A stretch of 64,000 nt of DNA from Treponema sp. (GTDB lineage Bacteria > Spirochaetota > Spirochaetia > Treponematales > Treponemataceae), in NCBI GenBank assembly GCA_017395545.1, contig JAFPUF010000064.1:29311-93310 (forward strand). The letters run 5' to 3'. Positions within the stretch are counted from its first letter, which is position 1. Every line of letters begins with the position of its first letter. Shown here in pieces: positions 52,182-61,024 of the stretch. The notes below the pieces were generated by a model, which saw only the letters and a list, made by a program, of their open reading frames with translations, did no database searches and had not been told where the DNA came from. A program made the translations under genes and the position numbers.

Positions 52182-53717
52182 ATGGACAAGAATTTAATTC
52201 TGTTCATCGGTCTCCCGGTTGCAGGAATCGTTCTTGGATGGATTATTAGATGGTGTTATGCCAGATTTCAACTATCTGCGTCAGAACAAAAAGCTGAACG
52301 CTTAAGACAGGATGCAATAAAAGAAGCAGAAGCACAAAAAAAAGAAATTTTGCTTGAAGCAAAAGACCAGATCATTCGTGAACGAAAACAGCAGGAACGG
52401 GAAGATCGTGAACGACGGGCCGAGGTTCAGAAATATGAATCTCGAGTAAGCAAGAAAGAAGAGCTTATTGACAAACGTGCCGAGGAATTTGACAAAAAAG
52501 AAATCGAATTCCAGAACCGTGTCGCCGCAATGAAAAAGCGTGAAGAGCAGCTTCAGGAACAGGAAGAACAGTATCGCAAGGAACTTGAGCGAATCTCCGG
52601 TCTTTCTGCAAAAGAAGCAAAAGATTTAATCATCAAGAATCTTGAAAATGATGCCCGACACGATGCTCAGGCTCTCTTAAACAAAATTGAGCAGGACGCC
52701 CAGCTTTCAGCTGAAAAGAAAGCTCAGGAAATCCTCATTTCTACGATTCAACGAATCGCAACAGAAACAACCGGTGATTTAACTGTCACAACAGTTTCAC
52801 TGCCGGGCGATGAGATGAAAGGCCGTATTATCGGTCGCGAAGGACGCAACATTCGTGCGCTCGAAACACTTACGGGTGTCGATATCATCATCGACGATAC
52901 GCCTGAGGCTGTCGTTATCAGCTGTTTTGACCCTGTCCGAAAGGAAATCGCAAAACAGTCACTTGAACGCCTTGTAACGGACGGACGCATCCATCCGGCC
53001 CGACTCGAGGAAATCGTCCAGAAAGTAACACGTGAGATTCAGCAGAAGATTTACGAAGAAGGCGAAAAAGTTCTCTTCGATCTTGGAATCCACAACATGA
53101 ATCAGGACGGTGTCCGTGCTCTCGGAAGGCTCTATTTCCGAACAAGCTACGGTCAGAACGTTCTTACCCATTCAAAAGAAGTTGCAGAAATCGCTTCTTT
53201 GCTTGCAGCTGAGGTCGGAGCAAATAAAGAACTTGCCAAAAGGGCTGCCCTCCTCCACGATATCGGTAAAGGTGCCGAGAACGATTCGGACCAAAACCAC
53301 GCAGAGGTTGGAGCTGAAATGGCTCGCAAAATGGGTGAAGATCCAAGGGTCATCAATGCAATTGCGGCACACCACAACGACGTTGAGGCCACGACACTTG
53401 AAGCTGTCATAGTTCAGATTGCGGATGCCATCAGCGCAGCACGCCCTGGAGCACGACGCGAGACAGTCGATAACTATGTCAAACGCCTTGAAAACCTTGA
53501 GGAAACAGCCGAAAAGTTCAACGGTGTCGAAAAGGCATATGCAATTCAGGCTGGTCGCGAACTTCGTATTCTGGTCAACAACGAAAAAATTCCAGATAAT
53601 GAAGTTAAAGAACTGGCACAGAAAATTGCAAAACAAATCGAAACGGATATCCGCTATCCGGGACGCATAAAACTTACAATGATTCGCGAAACCCGAATCG
53701 TTGAGTACGCAAGATAA
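52182..53717 (+). CDS. rny: Ribonuclease Y
   Basis: Membrane-anchored endoribonuclease that initiates mRNA decay. 511 residues. One N-terminal helix (~5-25), a charged coiled coil (~30-150), a KH domain with GRIIGREGRNIRALETLTGV (~212-231) and an HD domain with LTHSKEVAEIA and AALLHDIGKGAE (~345-375). It ends with the usual PGRIKLTMIRETRIVEYAR. Transcribed alone with a strong promoter and terminator. Its presence fits a bacterium that does not depend on RNase E. Confidence 0.97.
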   Translation: MDKNLILFIGLPVAGIVLGWIIRWCYARFQLSASEQKAERLRQDAIKEAEAQKKEILLEAKDQIIRERKQQEREDRERRAEVQKYESRVSKKEELIDKRAEEFDKKEIEFQNRVAAMKKREEQLQEQEEQYRKELERISGLSAKEAKDLIIKNLENDARHDAQALLNKIEQDAQLSAEKKAQEILISTIQRIATETTGDLTVTTVSLPGDEMKGRIIGREGRNIRALETLTGVDIIIDDTPEAVVISCFDPVRKEIAKQSLERLVTDGRIHPARLEEIVQKVTREIQQKIYEEGEKVLFDLGIHNMNQDGVRALGRLYFRTSYGQNVLTHSKEVAEIASLLAAEVGANKELAKRAALLHDIGKGAENDSDQNHAEVGAEMARKMGEDPRVINAIAAHHNDVEATTLEAVIVQIADAISAARPGARRETVDNYVKRLENLEETAEKFNGVEKAYAIQAGRELRILVNNEKIPDNEVKELAQKIAKQIETDIRYPGRIKLTMIRETRIVEYAR

Positions 53718-53724
53718 AAAAACA

Positions 53725-53760
53725 ATCCCCTGCACTTCATTTGCAGGGGATTTTCATTTT
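53725..53760 (+). terminator. Terminator of rny
   Basis: Perfect 10-bp stem ATCCCCTGCA / TGCAGGGGAT, 7-base loop, then TTTCATTTT. Confidence 0.88.
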
Positions 53761-53771
53761 AGGGTAATACT

Positions 53772-54341
53772 ATGAAATTCCTAATTCTTTCAGACATTCA
53801 CGGAAGCGCAAAATCTCTTGAGACAGCTCTTTCAACTTTTGATAACAAATACGATTCAATCATTATTTGCGGTGATTATTTGAATCACGGACCAAGGAAC
53901 CCTCTCCCCGACGGATGGGATACTAAAAAAACTGCGCAGATTTTAAATTCTCTCAAAGAAAAAATAATCTGTGTACGCGGTAACTGTGACAGCGAAGTCG
54001 ACCAGATGATGCTCGAATTTCCATGCCTTACTTCATACACAACAATCGCACTTCCTCTCAAAGAAAAAATCAGGCGTCTTTTTATTCACCACGGACATTT
54101 ATACACTCACGAAGAGCTTTTATCATGGCTTCCGGAAGATTCTATTGTCATCAGCGGCCACACTCATATCACGAATCTTGAAAAAAAAGATAATTTGTAC
54201 TATTTCAATCCTGGCTCAATTTCGCTTCCAAAATGCGATGACGGGAAAACCTGCGGAATAATTGAAACGGACGAGAACGGTCGCATAACAGCCAGTCTTT
54301 ATGAAATTTCAGGAAAAATGATCCGCGAAATGATTTTTTAG
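53772..54341 (+). CDS. yfcE: YfcE-type metallophosphoesterase
   Basis: 189 residues. Calcineurin-like phosphoesterase motifs are all present: LSDIHGS (residues 6-12), CGDYLNHGP, RGNCDSE, HHGHLY and SGHTHI. YfcE of E. coli hydrolyses phosphodiesters in vitro; the natural substrate is unknown. The length and the GDYLNHGPRNPLPDGWD segment match YfcE closely. AGGGT precedes the ATG, immediately after the rny terminator T-run. argD follows after 71 bases. Confidence 0.92.
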   Translation: MKFLILSDIHGSAKSLETALSTFDNKYDSIIICGDYLNHGPRNPLPDGWDTKKTAQILNSLKEKIICVRGNCDSEVDQMMLEFPCLTSYTTIALPLKEKIRRLFIHHGHLYTHEELLSWLPEDSIVISGHTHITNLEKKDNLYYFNPGSISLPKCDDGKTCGIIETDENGRITASLYEISGKMIREMIF

Positions 54342-54412
54342 GGAAACACAACATCTTTTATAAAAAACAGATTTATGATAATCTTTTCCACAATATAAAA
54401 AAGAGGATTATT

Positions 54413-55582
54413 ATGGGGTCTAAAAAAGTTGTTAATAATTACGGTTCCTTCGATGTCACTTTCGTAAAAGGAAAAGGTTCTACCTGTTACGACATAAACG
54501 GCAAAAAATACATCGATTTTCTTGCCGGAATCGCAGTAAACTGTCTCGGCCACAATTTTAAGCCGCTTGTAAAGGCAGTCTCAAAACAGGCAAAAAAACA
54601 AATTCACATATGCAATTATTTCGTCAGCGATGTCGGAGTACAATACGCTACGGAACTTCTTGCAAAAACAGGTTTCGATGCTGTTTACTTCGGAAATTCA
54701 GGAGCTGAAGGAAACGAGGCAGCCATTAAGCTTGCCCGCAAGTACGGCTGGGAAAACGGAGGAGAAAAGCGACGGGTAATCTACACTCTCGAAAGTTCTT
54801 TCCATGGACGAACCCTGGCAACCCTCACTGCAACAGGCCAGGATAAATTCCATCCTGCCTGTTTCGCTCCATATGTCGACGGCTTTAAGACTATCAAACC
54901 AAACGACTGGGAAGCAATTAAAACCGCTTTTGATGATACAACCGCTGCACTTTTAATCGAATGCGTTCAGGGCGAAGGCGGTGTTAATATCGTCGATTCA
55001 GACTGGGCAAAAGCAGCGGCAGATGCAGCAAGAGCCGCAGGTGCAATCGTTATGGCAGACGAAGTACAGACAGGCTTCGGACGCACAGGCACTCTCCTCG
55101 CAAGTGATGCTCTTGGCTTTAATCCTGATGTCGTCAGTTTTGCGAAAGGAGCTGCAGGCGGAGTTCCATTCGGAGGTATTTTAATCAGGGGAAAAGCTGC
55201 CAGTGTCTTTAAGGCAGGTGATCATCAGTCAACTTTTGGAGGAAATCCTCTTGCCTGTGCAGCTGGACTTGTAGTCCTCCACGAGCTTGAAAAACCGGGA
55301 TTTCTTGAAAGTGTTACCGAAAAAGGCGAATATATTCGTAAAGAGATTGCCGGTTTTGGCTCAAAGGTCGTCGGTGAAATCCGTGGCAAAGGACTTATGA
55401 TTGGCGTTGATATGATAAACGGCGCAAAAGCGCTTGATGTCGAAAAGAAACTTCTTGAAAAAGGCCTTCTCACTTCGACGGCAGGAGCAAATACACTCAG
55501 ACTCGTTCCTCCGCTGAACATTTCATACAAAGAAATCAACGAAGGACTTGCAATTCTGAAAAACGTACTCCTATCTTTTTGA
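54413..55582 (+). CDS. argD: Acetylornithine / ornithine-type aminotransferase
   Basis: PLP class III aminotransferase of arginine (or lysine) synthesis. 389 residues. Seen: YIDFLAGIAVNCLGHN, YFGNSGAEGNEAAIKLAR, the FHGRTLATLTATGQ box, DEVQTGFGRTG, and the PLP lysine in SFAKGAAGGVPFGG. The usual ALAKGLGGG is changed to SFAKGAAGG but the lysine is kept. N-acetylornithine is the likeliest substrate; succinyl-diaminopimelate is possible. GAGGA precedes the ATG. The last 12 bases overlap metI on the other strand. Confidence 0.93.
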   Translation: MGSKKVVNNYGSFDVTFVKGKGSTCYDINGKKYIDFLAGIAVNCLGHNFKPLVKAVSKQAKKQIHICNYFVSDVGVQYATELLAKTGFDAVYFGNSGAEGNEAAIKLARKYGWENGGEKRRVIYTLESSFHGRTLATLTATGQDKFHPACFAPYVDGFKTIKPNDWEAIKTAFDDTTAALLIECVQGEGGVNIVDSDWAKAAADAARAAGAIVMADEVQTGFGRTGTLLASDALGFNPDVVSFAKGAAGGVPFGGILIRGKAASVFKAGDHQSTFGGNPLACAAGLVVLHELEKPGFLESVTEKGEYIRKEIAGFGSKVVGEIRGKGLMIGVDMINGAKALDVEKKLLEKGLLTSTAGANTLRLVPPLNISYKEINEGLAILKNVLLSF

Positions 55583-56224
55583 CATCATTCTGTTTGAGAT
55601 TCTGGTTCCTGCGAACTGAATCAGGGCAACCATAAGGATAATCACAATGACGGAGGCAATCATAACATCTGTGCGGAAACGCTGATATCCGTATCTGATT
55701 GCAAGATCTCCCAAGCCTCCGCCACCGAGTGTACCGGCCATTGCAGAATAACTAACAAGATTTATGATTGTAAGCGTTATTCCTGAAACAACTGAAGGCA
55801 GCGCTTCCGGAATCAGGACCTTATAAATAATCTGCCAGTTCGTAGAACCCATACTTCTAGCAGCCTGCACCACTCCAGGATCGACTTCATTAAGAGCAGT
55901 CTCCGTGATTCTGGCAACAAAAGGTGCTGCTGCAATGGAAAGCGGAATAATAGTCGCTGCCGTACCGATTGCAGTACCAAGTATAAGACGTGTGAGCGGC
56001 AAAAGAACAATCATCAGGATAACAAAAGGAAAAGAACGGAAAACATCGATAATGCGGCTCAAAACAAGGTTAAAGCCTGCTTTCGGTGTAATTCCGTATT
56101 TATTCGTAACGTTCAGAAGAACTCCGAGCGGAAAACCAATCAGAACCGCAAAAAGAGTAGAAAAAAAGACCATCAGCAAAGTTTCAAGTGTGGACTGCCC
56201 CACCAAAATCAAAATCTGTTCCAT
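55571..56224 (-). CDS. metI: Methionine ABC transporter permease
   Basis: Inner-membrane permease for D/L-methionine. 217 residues, five helices, the normal MetI size. Seen: QSTLETLLMVFFSTLFAVLI, the SRIIDVFRSFPFVILMIVLL segment and the ATPase-contact loop EAARSMG-like sequence VQAARSMGSTNWQIIYKVLI. AAGGGG precedes the ATG. metN ends 9 bases upstream. No metQ binding-protein gene is in the window. Confidence 0.94.
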   Translation of the reverse strand: MEQILILVGQSTLETLLMVFFSTLFAVLIGFPLGVLLNVTNKYGITPKAGFNLVLSRIIDVFRSFPFVILMIVLLPLTRLILGTAIGTAATIIPLSIAAAPFVARITETALNEVDPGVVQAARSMGSTNWQIIYKVLIPEALPSVVSGITLTIINLVSYSAMAGTLGGGGLGDLAIRYGYQRFRTDVMIASVIVIILMVALIQFAGTRISNRMMSKR

Positions 56225-56233
56225 AAAATCCCC

Positions 56234-57268
56234 TTATTTTTTCTGTACACGGACACCATTTTCGGCCAGAGCAGCCACCGCTTTTTCAACAGATTCTTCG
56301 CTGCCAAGAATATCACATTCCATATAACCTACGTTTTCTTCCGGCAGGTGAATAATTCCGGCAGCCAGAATATTAAAGCTTACATCAAAGTCTTTCGTAA
56401 TCTTACTCAGAACCGGCTCTCCAGTTGCTTCCCCGACAAAATGCAGAAGATAAGAACCGTTTTTTTCCGTCCATTTTACAATGTCACCATCTCGATTATC
56501 AGAAGACTCGGTACTGTTAACGATATTTTTGATAAAATCGCGGGTTGTCTGAGTCTGCGGGTTTGTAAAAATATCTTTGACTTTTCCGCTTTCTACCACA
56601 TGTCCGTTTTCAATTACAGCGACATTTTCACAGGCATCGCGCACAACTTCCATTTGGTGCGTAATCATCACGACAGTGAGATTCATTTTTTTCTGGATTT
56701 CTTTAATGAGAGCAAGTATCTGTCTTGTGGTGTTCGGATCCAATGCGCTTGTTGCCTCATCACAAAAAAGAATTCCGGGTTTAGTAGCAAGGGCACGGGC
56801 GATTGCTACACGCTGCTTCTGACCGCCGCTCAGAGTGCTTACAGGTGCATTTTCGCGGTCCTCAAGACCTACAAGTGTGAGCATCTCCTTTACCCTGGAC
56901 TTTATCTTAGACTTTGGCCAGCCTGCAATTTCAAGAGGATAAGCGACATTTTTTCCGGCCGTTCTTGAAGAAAAAAGGTTGAAATTCTGGAAAATCATGC
57001 CGATTTTACGCCGTTCGCTAATCAGTTCTTTTTTTGAAAGGTTGTCGATCCGCCTGTTTCCGTAAAAAACAGAACCAGAATCAGGTTTTTCGAGCATACT
57101 GACAAGCCGGACCAGAGAACTTTTTCCAGCCCCGCTCTTACCTATAATACCAAAAATCGAATTGTCAGGAATTTCAAGTGAAACGCCGTCAACAGCCCTT
57201 ATTTCGCGTTTCTCTTCATCGGAAACGGAAACATACGTTTTTTTGAGATTGTCAAGTTTTATGAGCAT
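56234..57268 (-). CDS. metN: Methionine ABC transporter ATP-binding protein
   Basis: 344 residues. Walker A GKSGAGKSS (~44-52), signature LSGGQKQRVAIARAL (~147-161), Walker B GILFCDEATSALDP, switch His in MITHQMEVV. The C-terminal ~90 residues form the NIL/ACT-like domain that binds methionine and inhibits transport. Together with metI this is a MetNI importer. The ATG is 3 bases after the stop of a diguanylate cyclase gene, with GAAGG upstream, so expression probably depends on the cyclase promoter and not on a separate methionine-responsive leader. Confidence 0.95.
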   Translation of the reverse strand: MLIKLDNLKKTYVSVSDEEKREIRAVDGVSLEIPDNSIFGIIGKSGAGKSSLVRLVSMLEKPDSGSVFYGNRRIDNLSKKELISERRKIGMIFQNFNLFSSRTAGKNVAYPLEIAGWPKSKIKSRVKEMLTLVGLEDRENAPVSTLSGGQKQRVAIARALATKPGILFCDEATSALDPNTTRQILALIKEIQKKMNLTVVMITHQMEVVRDACENVAVIENGHVVESGKVKDIFTNPQTQTTRDFIKNIVNSTESSDNRDGDIVKWTEKNGSYLLHFVGEATGEPVLSKITKDFDVSFNILAAGIIHLPEENVGYMECDILGSEESVEKAVAALAENGVRVQKK

Positions 57269-57271
57269 ATT

Positions 57272-58693
57272 TTATCTGCCTTCGTGCATCTTAATTTTAT
57301 TGTCGTACATAATTTTATCGGCGGCCTTGAAAACAGACTCGACATCGACTCCGGGTTTATTGCTGTAAACTTCCATTCCGAACGCTGCCGAATATCTGAG
57401 CCATGGATCTCTGCTTTCATCTGCCTTTGATTCTTCAAATGATTTCTGCATCTGATTGAAAAGTTCATTTCGGTTTTCGTAATCACGGTTCTCAAGAACA
57501 ACGACAAATTCGTCTCCTCCGATTCTGAAAACCGGGGAATGCTCGTAAATCTCACAGACAATATGACAGGCTCCAAGAATATACTCGTTGCCCTTTTCAT
57601 GACCATAAGTATCGTTTATATGCTTGAGGTGATTTAAATCAATCATTACGATGCCGAATTTTGCCGTTCCAGAAGCAATTTTTTCGTTGAGTTTTAAGAT
57701 TGCGTTGTCATAAGCGGTTTTATTTTTTACATGTGTAAGGGCATCCTGATAAGCGAGCACGTCAAGTTTTGCAACATTCTGCTGCAGATTGGAAACTTTT
57801 TTTTCGGCCGCAAGGATATTTGTCGCATAAGTTTTAATATCGCTGGTCATCTGACTTACGGCATGTGACAATGACTCAACTTCGTTTTTAGTGTGGATAT
57901 CAGGCTCTGTGTACGCAAGAAGAGCCGGGTCAGTCTGGTTGTGGCTTGTAAGGGCGAATTCTGAAACGCTTTTTTCGAGCGCTTTGACAGGATAGGTGAT
58001 ATGCTGGCGCGACCAGAGAATAAAACAGATGCAGAAAAGAGTTCCGATTCCAAGGATTAGAGACAGAACAAAAATCATATGATTGATCAAAGTTTTGCGG
58101 ATTTCGGTAACAGAAATGTCAACGCACAAAAGGCCAAAAACCTCTCCGTTTGAATCCTGAAGCGGGAGCATTCCGGTGTAATCGTATCCCCATTCCGTCG
58201 GCTCTTTGTCCTGATCAAAAGAAACCTCCCCGGGATTTTCCATTGCCTCAAAGAAACTGTGCATTACGCTCGGCGGAAAAGAATCGTCCGGAACATCGCC
58301 AAGAAAATATAAGTCTTCGTAGTCGTTCTCGTATTCTTTTTTTGAAATACCGTTTATGATAACCATATAATTTCTGGTTTTTTCGGTATTTAGAGGCTTT
58401 ATAATATAAACGAAATCGATATTGTAATTATCAACGATGGAATCAAGAAAAAACTGAAGTCCCTTGTACATTTCAGATTCTTCTTTCGTCCTTGTACATT
58501 CGGCCAGATCATCCTTATCAATGTTTCTGTCAATATAGTGAAGCAAATCGGTGAGATAAAACCTGTTTCGCTCGTACAGCCCTTTATAAAAAGCGGTATA
58601 ATCCACAAGGCTGATGACAACGCACAAAACGAAAATAAATATTACGCAGGCGAAAGTAATACTTCTGTTTAACGGGCGATAATTTACAGTCAT
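57272..58693 (-). CDS. Membrane diguanylate cyclase heading the metNI operon
   Basis: 473 residues. Helix (~10-30), periplasmic Cache-like sensor (~35-175, ending GEVFGLLCVDISVTEIR), helix (~178-200), HAMP-like linker, coiled coil and a GGDEF with VFRIGGDEFVVVLEN near 410. Catalytic residues are intact; the I-site is missing. It is directly followed by metN and metI, so it may sense methionine-related signals or simply share a promoter. The ATG lies 6 bases after an extended -10 and lacks a Shine-Dalgarno. Confidence 0.93.
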   Translation of the reverse strand: MTVNYRPLNRSITFACVIFIFVLCVVISLVDYTAFYKGLYERNRFYLTDLLHYIDRNIDKDDLAECTRTKEESEMYKGLQFFLDSIVDNYNIDFVYIIKPLNTEKTRNYMVIINGISKKEYENDYEDLYFLGDVPDDSFPPSVMHSFFEAMENPGEVSFDQDKEPTEWGYDYTGMLPLQDSNGEVFGLLCVDISVTEIRKTLINHMIFVLSLILGIGTLFCICFILWSRQHITYPVKALEKSVSEFALTSHNQTDPALLAYTEPDIHTKNEVESLSHAVSQMTSDIKTYATNILAAEKKVSNLQQNVAKLDVLAYQDALTHVKNKTAYDNAILKLNEKIASGTAKFGIVMIDLNHLKHINDTYGHEKGNEYILGACHIVCEIYEHSPVFRIGGDEFVVVLENRDYENRNELFNQMQKSFEESKADESRDPWLRYSAAFGMEVYSNKPGVDVESVFKAADKIMYDNKIKMHEGR

Positions 58694-58699
58694 AGTCTT

Positions 58700-58708
58700 A
58701 TTATACCA
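58700..58708 (-). promoter_or_regulatory. Extended -10 promoter of the cyclase-metNI operon, predicted leaderless
   Basis: Minus strand TGGTATAAT, then AAGACT, then the ATG. The -35 region is poor, as expected for extended -10 promoters. Confidence 0.68.
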
Positions 58709-58770
58709 TTAAAAATGAAAAAAGAAAACGAAAAGAATTGAAATGCAGGGAAAACCGTCTGAATTCTTCG

Positions 58771-60861
58771 TTATTCCTTTTCTTCTGATAACTGGTGAGT
58801 CTGTACTATTTCTTTGATTCTGGCAATCAATTTCGAATTTGAAAAGAGTTTTTCAACCGTAACGGGCATCCTCCAGGTCCAGTTGAAAGACGATACTGTC
58901 CCCGGAATGTTGATTCTCTCAGACTTTGCATTTTCTGAGTAGTATTTTGAATCAAGGTAAAGCCAATCCATAAGAGGCGGAATAAACCACGCCGCACTGG
59001 AACTTGCGTAAATTTTAAGCAGGTTTCCGCAGGTTTTCGGATCCAGTTTTTCGGAGAACTGTTCACTGCCTTTTGAGATTACGAAATAGTCTGACAGAGA
59101 TTTCCGTGAGTTGTCGATAAATTCATCTGACATCGGATGCGCAATGTCAATCAGAGTATACTTAGGCTCAGCATCATACCATTCGCGCAAAGTCGATGAG
59201 TCGTGAACGCTCGGAGTGACTACGCTCAGTGGCCTGAAAGTATGGACATCCGAAAACGGCTGCTCAGGTTTGTCCCAGTTTTTACACCAGCGTGTGACTT
59301 TAAGCCCCAGAATTTCAAATTTATCAAGCACTTCTTCCATGCAGGGGATGAAAACACCGAGATCTTCGCCGCAGGCAGTCATGTCAGATTCATTTTTGAG
59401 TGCGGCAAAGATTTTTTGCGCCTGTTTTTTCCATTCTTTTTCCTGTTTAGAAGAATTTTCTGCAATCATCTTTCCGAGGATTTCTTTTTCGGCATCGGAA
59501 AGCGAGTTCCATGCACGGGTTTCGCCGTATTTCCAGAGCGGAACAAATTTATTCTTTGAGATTTCGATGAGGGTGCGGTTCTTCCACCAGGATGTGAGCC
59601 GTCTGAAAATCTCAAACTGAATGGAGACATCGATATTGTACTTGTCAAGGTTGATTTTTTTGATGTCGAGTTCAGTTTTTACGCCCGGTTTGAAAAGCCA
59701 TAATTCTTCACGGCCAATTCTGTCACATAGAGTGCCAAGAATCTCACGGGTTGTTTCCGGATTTCCGATAAGCCTGATAAAATCCTCGGTAGGGACATGA
59801 GGCTGACTAAGCCAGCGGATTCTCTCTTTTGAAAAGCCCGCCTTTAAAAGTTCGCTCTCAGTGATTGCAGAATATGGTTCAGTATGTCCCATTTCGGCCG
59901 TGAATTCGCCTTCCGGAATCGTCCAGAGCCTGAAAAAGCCAGGGACATGATCGAGTCTGTACGCCCCGAAGAATTTTGAGGCTATGCTGATTCTTCGCCG
60001 CCACCATTTAAAGCCGTCTTTTTCCTGCGAGACAAAATCGTAGCACGGGAAGCCCCAGTTCTGGCCTGTGGGATTGTCGCCGTCAGGAGGAGAACCAGCC
60101 CGAGCCTTCTGATTGAATACATCAGGGCAGGCCCAGACATCGCACGAGTCCTCATTAAGAAGAATCGGGAGATCGCCTTTGAGCGTAATTCCAAGACTTT
60201 TAATGTAGTCCGAAGCAATCTTAAACTGTTTAAAAGCGATGAACTGCTCCCAGACATAAAAGTAAAGTTCTTCCTTGTTTGACGGATCGTTCCATACTTC
60301 GAGAATCTTCTCCTTTGAAAGATGACGGAACGACTTCTCCCATTCCTTCCAGCTTGCCTGAAGAAAATTGTGCTTGAAATATTTGTAGACGCAATAAAAC
60401 GGGAGCCAGTCTTCGTTTTCTTTGATGAAACCGCTGATATTCTCGCGCATTTTCTCAGTTTTTTTAGTTCCCCGGGAATGTGCAATTGTCGAAAAAATCT
60501 TCCGTAAGAAAAAATCCTTGGCGTTCACGATAAACTCGTAGTCAAAACGTTCATCTTTTTTGTGAGAGAGAAATATATCGTAAGTTTTTCTAAAAGAAGA
60601 GTCGTTCTCATAGCATTTTGAAAATTCTTCGATAAGAGGAACACTGATGTACATCGGGTGAAGGGCGAATGCAGAGAGAGAAGAATAAGGAGAACTTTGC
60701 ATTCCCGTGTCGAGGACAGGCAGAAGCTGAATTATTGAAAAGCCCGCCTTTGAGGCAAAGTTCGCAAATTTGATGAGGGATGGAAATTCGCCGATAACGG
60801 GAGAATCTTCAGTCCGTAAAGCCGCCAGCGGAACGGCAACACCAGTTTTTCGTTCAATCAT
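58771..60861 (-). CDS. malQ: 4-alpha-glucanotransferase (amylomaltase)
   Basis: GH77 enzyme that transfers glucan segments between maltodextrins. 696 residues. Seen: IIQLLPVLDTGMQSSPYSSL (substrate loop), GDLPILLNEDSCDVWACPDV, FGAYRLDHVPGFFRLW (nucleophile Asp in RLDH), GEDLGVFIPCME (acid/base Glu) and TPSVHDSSTLREW (third acidic residue). The start is placed at the ATG 6 bases downstream of TACAAT; upstream codons would overlap the promoter. An intracellular glycogen/maltodextrin role fits with the CBM48-like protein at 41.1 kb and the phosphofructokinase next door. Confidence 0.92.
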   Translation of the reverse strand: MIERKTGVAVPLAALRTEDSPVIGEFPSLIKFANFASKAGFSIIQLLPVLDTGMQSSPYSSLSAFALHPMYISVPLIEEFSKCYENDSSFRKTYDIFLSHKKDERFDYEFIVNAKDFFLRKIFSTIAHSRGTKKTEKMRENISGFIKENEDWLPFYCVYKYFKHNFLQASWKEWEKSFRHLSKEKILEVWNDPSNKEELYFYVWEQFIAFKQFKIASDYIKSLGITLKGDLPILLNEDSCDVWACPDVFNQKARAGSPPDGDNPTGQNWGFPCYDFVSQEKDGFKWWRRRISIASKFFGAYRLDHVPGFFRLWTIPEGEFTAEMGHTEPYSAITESELLKAGFSKERIRWLSQPHVPTEDFIRLIGNPETTREILGTLCDRIGREELWLFKPGVKTELDIKKINLDKYNIDVSIQFEIFRRLTSWWKNRTLIEISKNKFVPLWKYGETRAWNSLSDAEKEILGKMIAENSSKQEKEWKKQAQKIFAALKNESDMTACGEDLGVFIPCMEEVLDKFEILGLKVTRWCKNWDKPEQPFSDVHTFRPLSVVTPSVHDSSTLREWYDAEPKYTLIDIAHPMSDEFIDNSRKSLSDYFVISKGSEQFSEKLDPKTCGNLLKIYASSSAAWFIPPLMDWLYLDSKYYSENAKSERINIPGTVSSFNWTWRMPVTVEKLFSNSKLIARIKEIVQTHQLSEEKE

Positions 60862-60867
60862 TCTCAT

Positions 60868-60876
60868 ATTGTAACA
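60868..60876 (-). promoter_or_regulatory. Extended -10 promoter of malQ, predicted leaderless
   Basis: Minus strand TGTTACAAT followed by ATGAGA and then ATG. The second ATG coincides with the expected transcription start. No Shine-Dalgarno. Confidence 0.6.
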
Positions 60877-60938
60877 TGAAAGTCCGGTTTTTGAAAACAA
60901 AAAGTCGTAATCGTCTCCTGCAGGTTATTATTTTTTCC

Positions 60939-60966
60939 TTGTTTTTATCTGTCATTATGATAGAAT
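60939..60966 (+). promoter_or_regulatory. Promoter of pfp
   Basis: TTGTTT, 16 bases, TAGAAT preceded by TGA (extended -10). It leaves a leader of about 50 bases with TGGAG near the ATG at 61025. Confidence 0.55.
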
Positions 60967-61024
60967 TAAATAATAAATTATGATTCTGGGAGTCAGAGTC
61001 AAATCATTTTACTGGAGCTTAATT

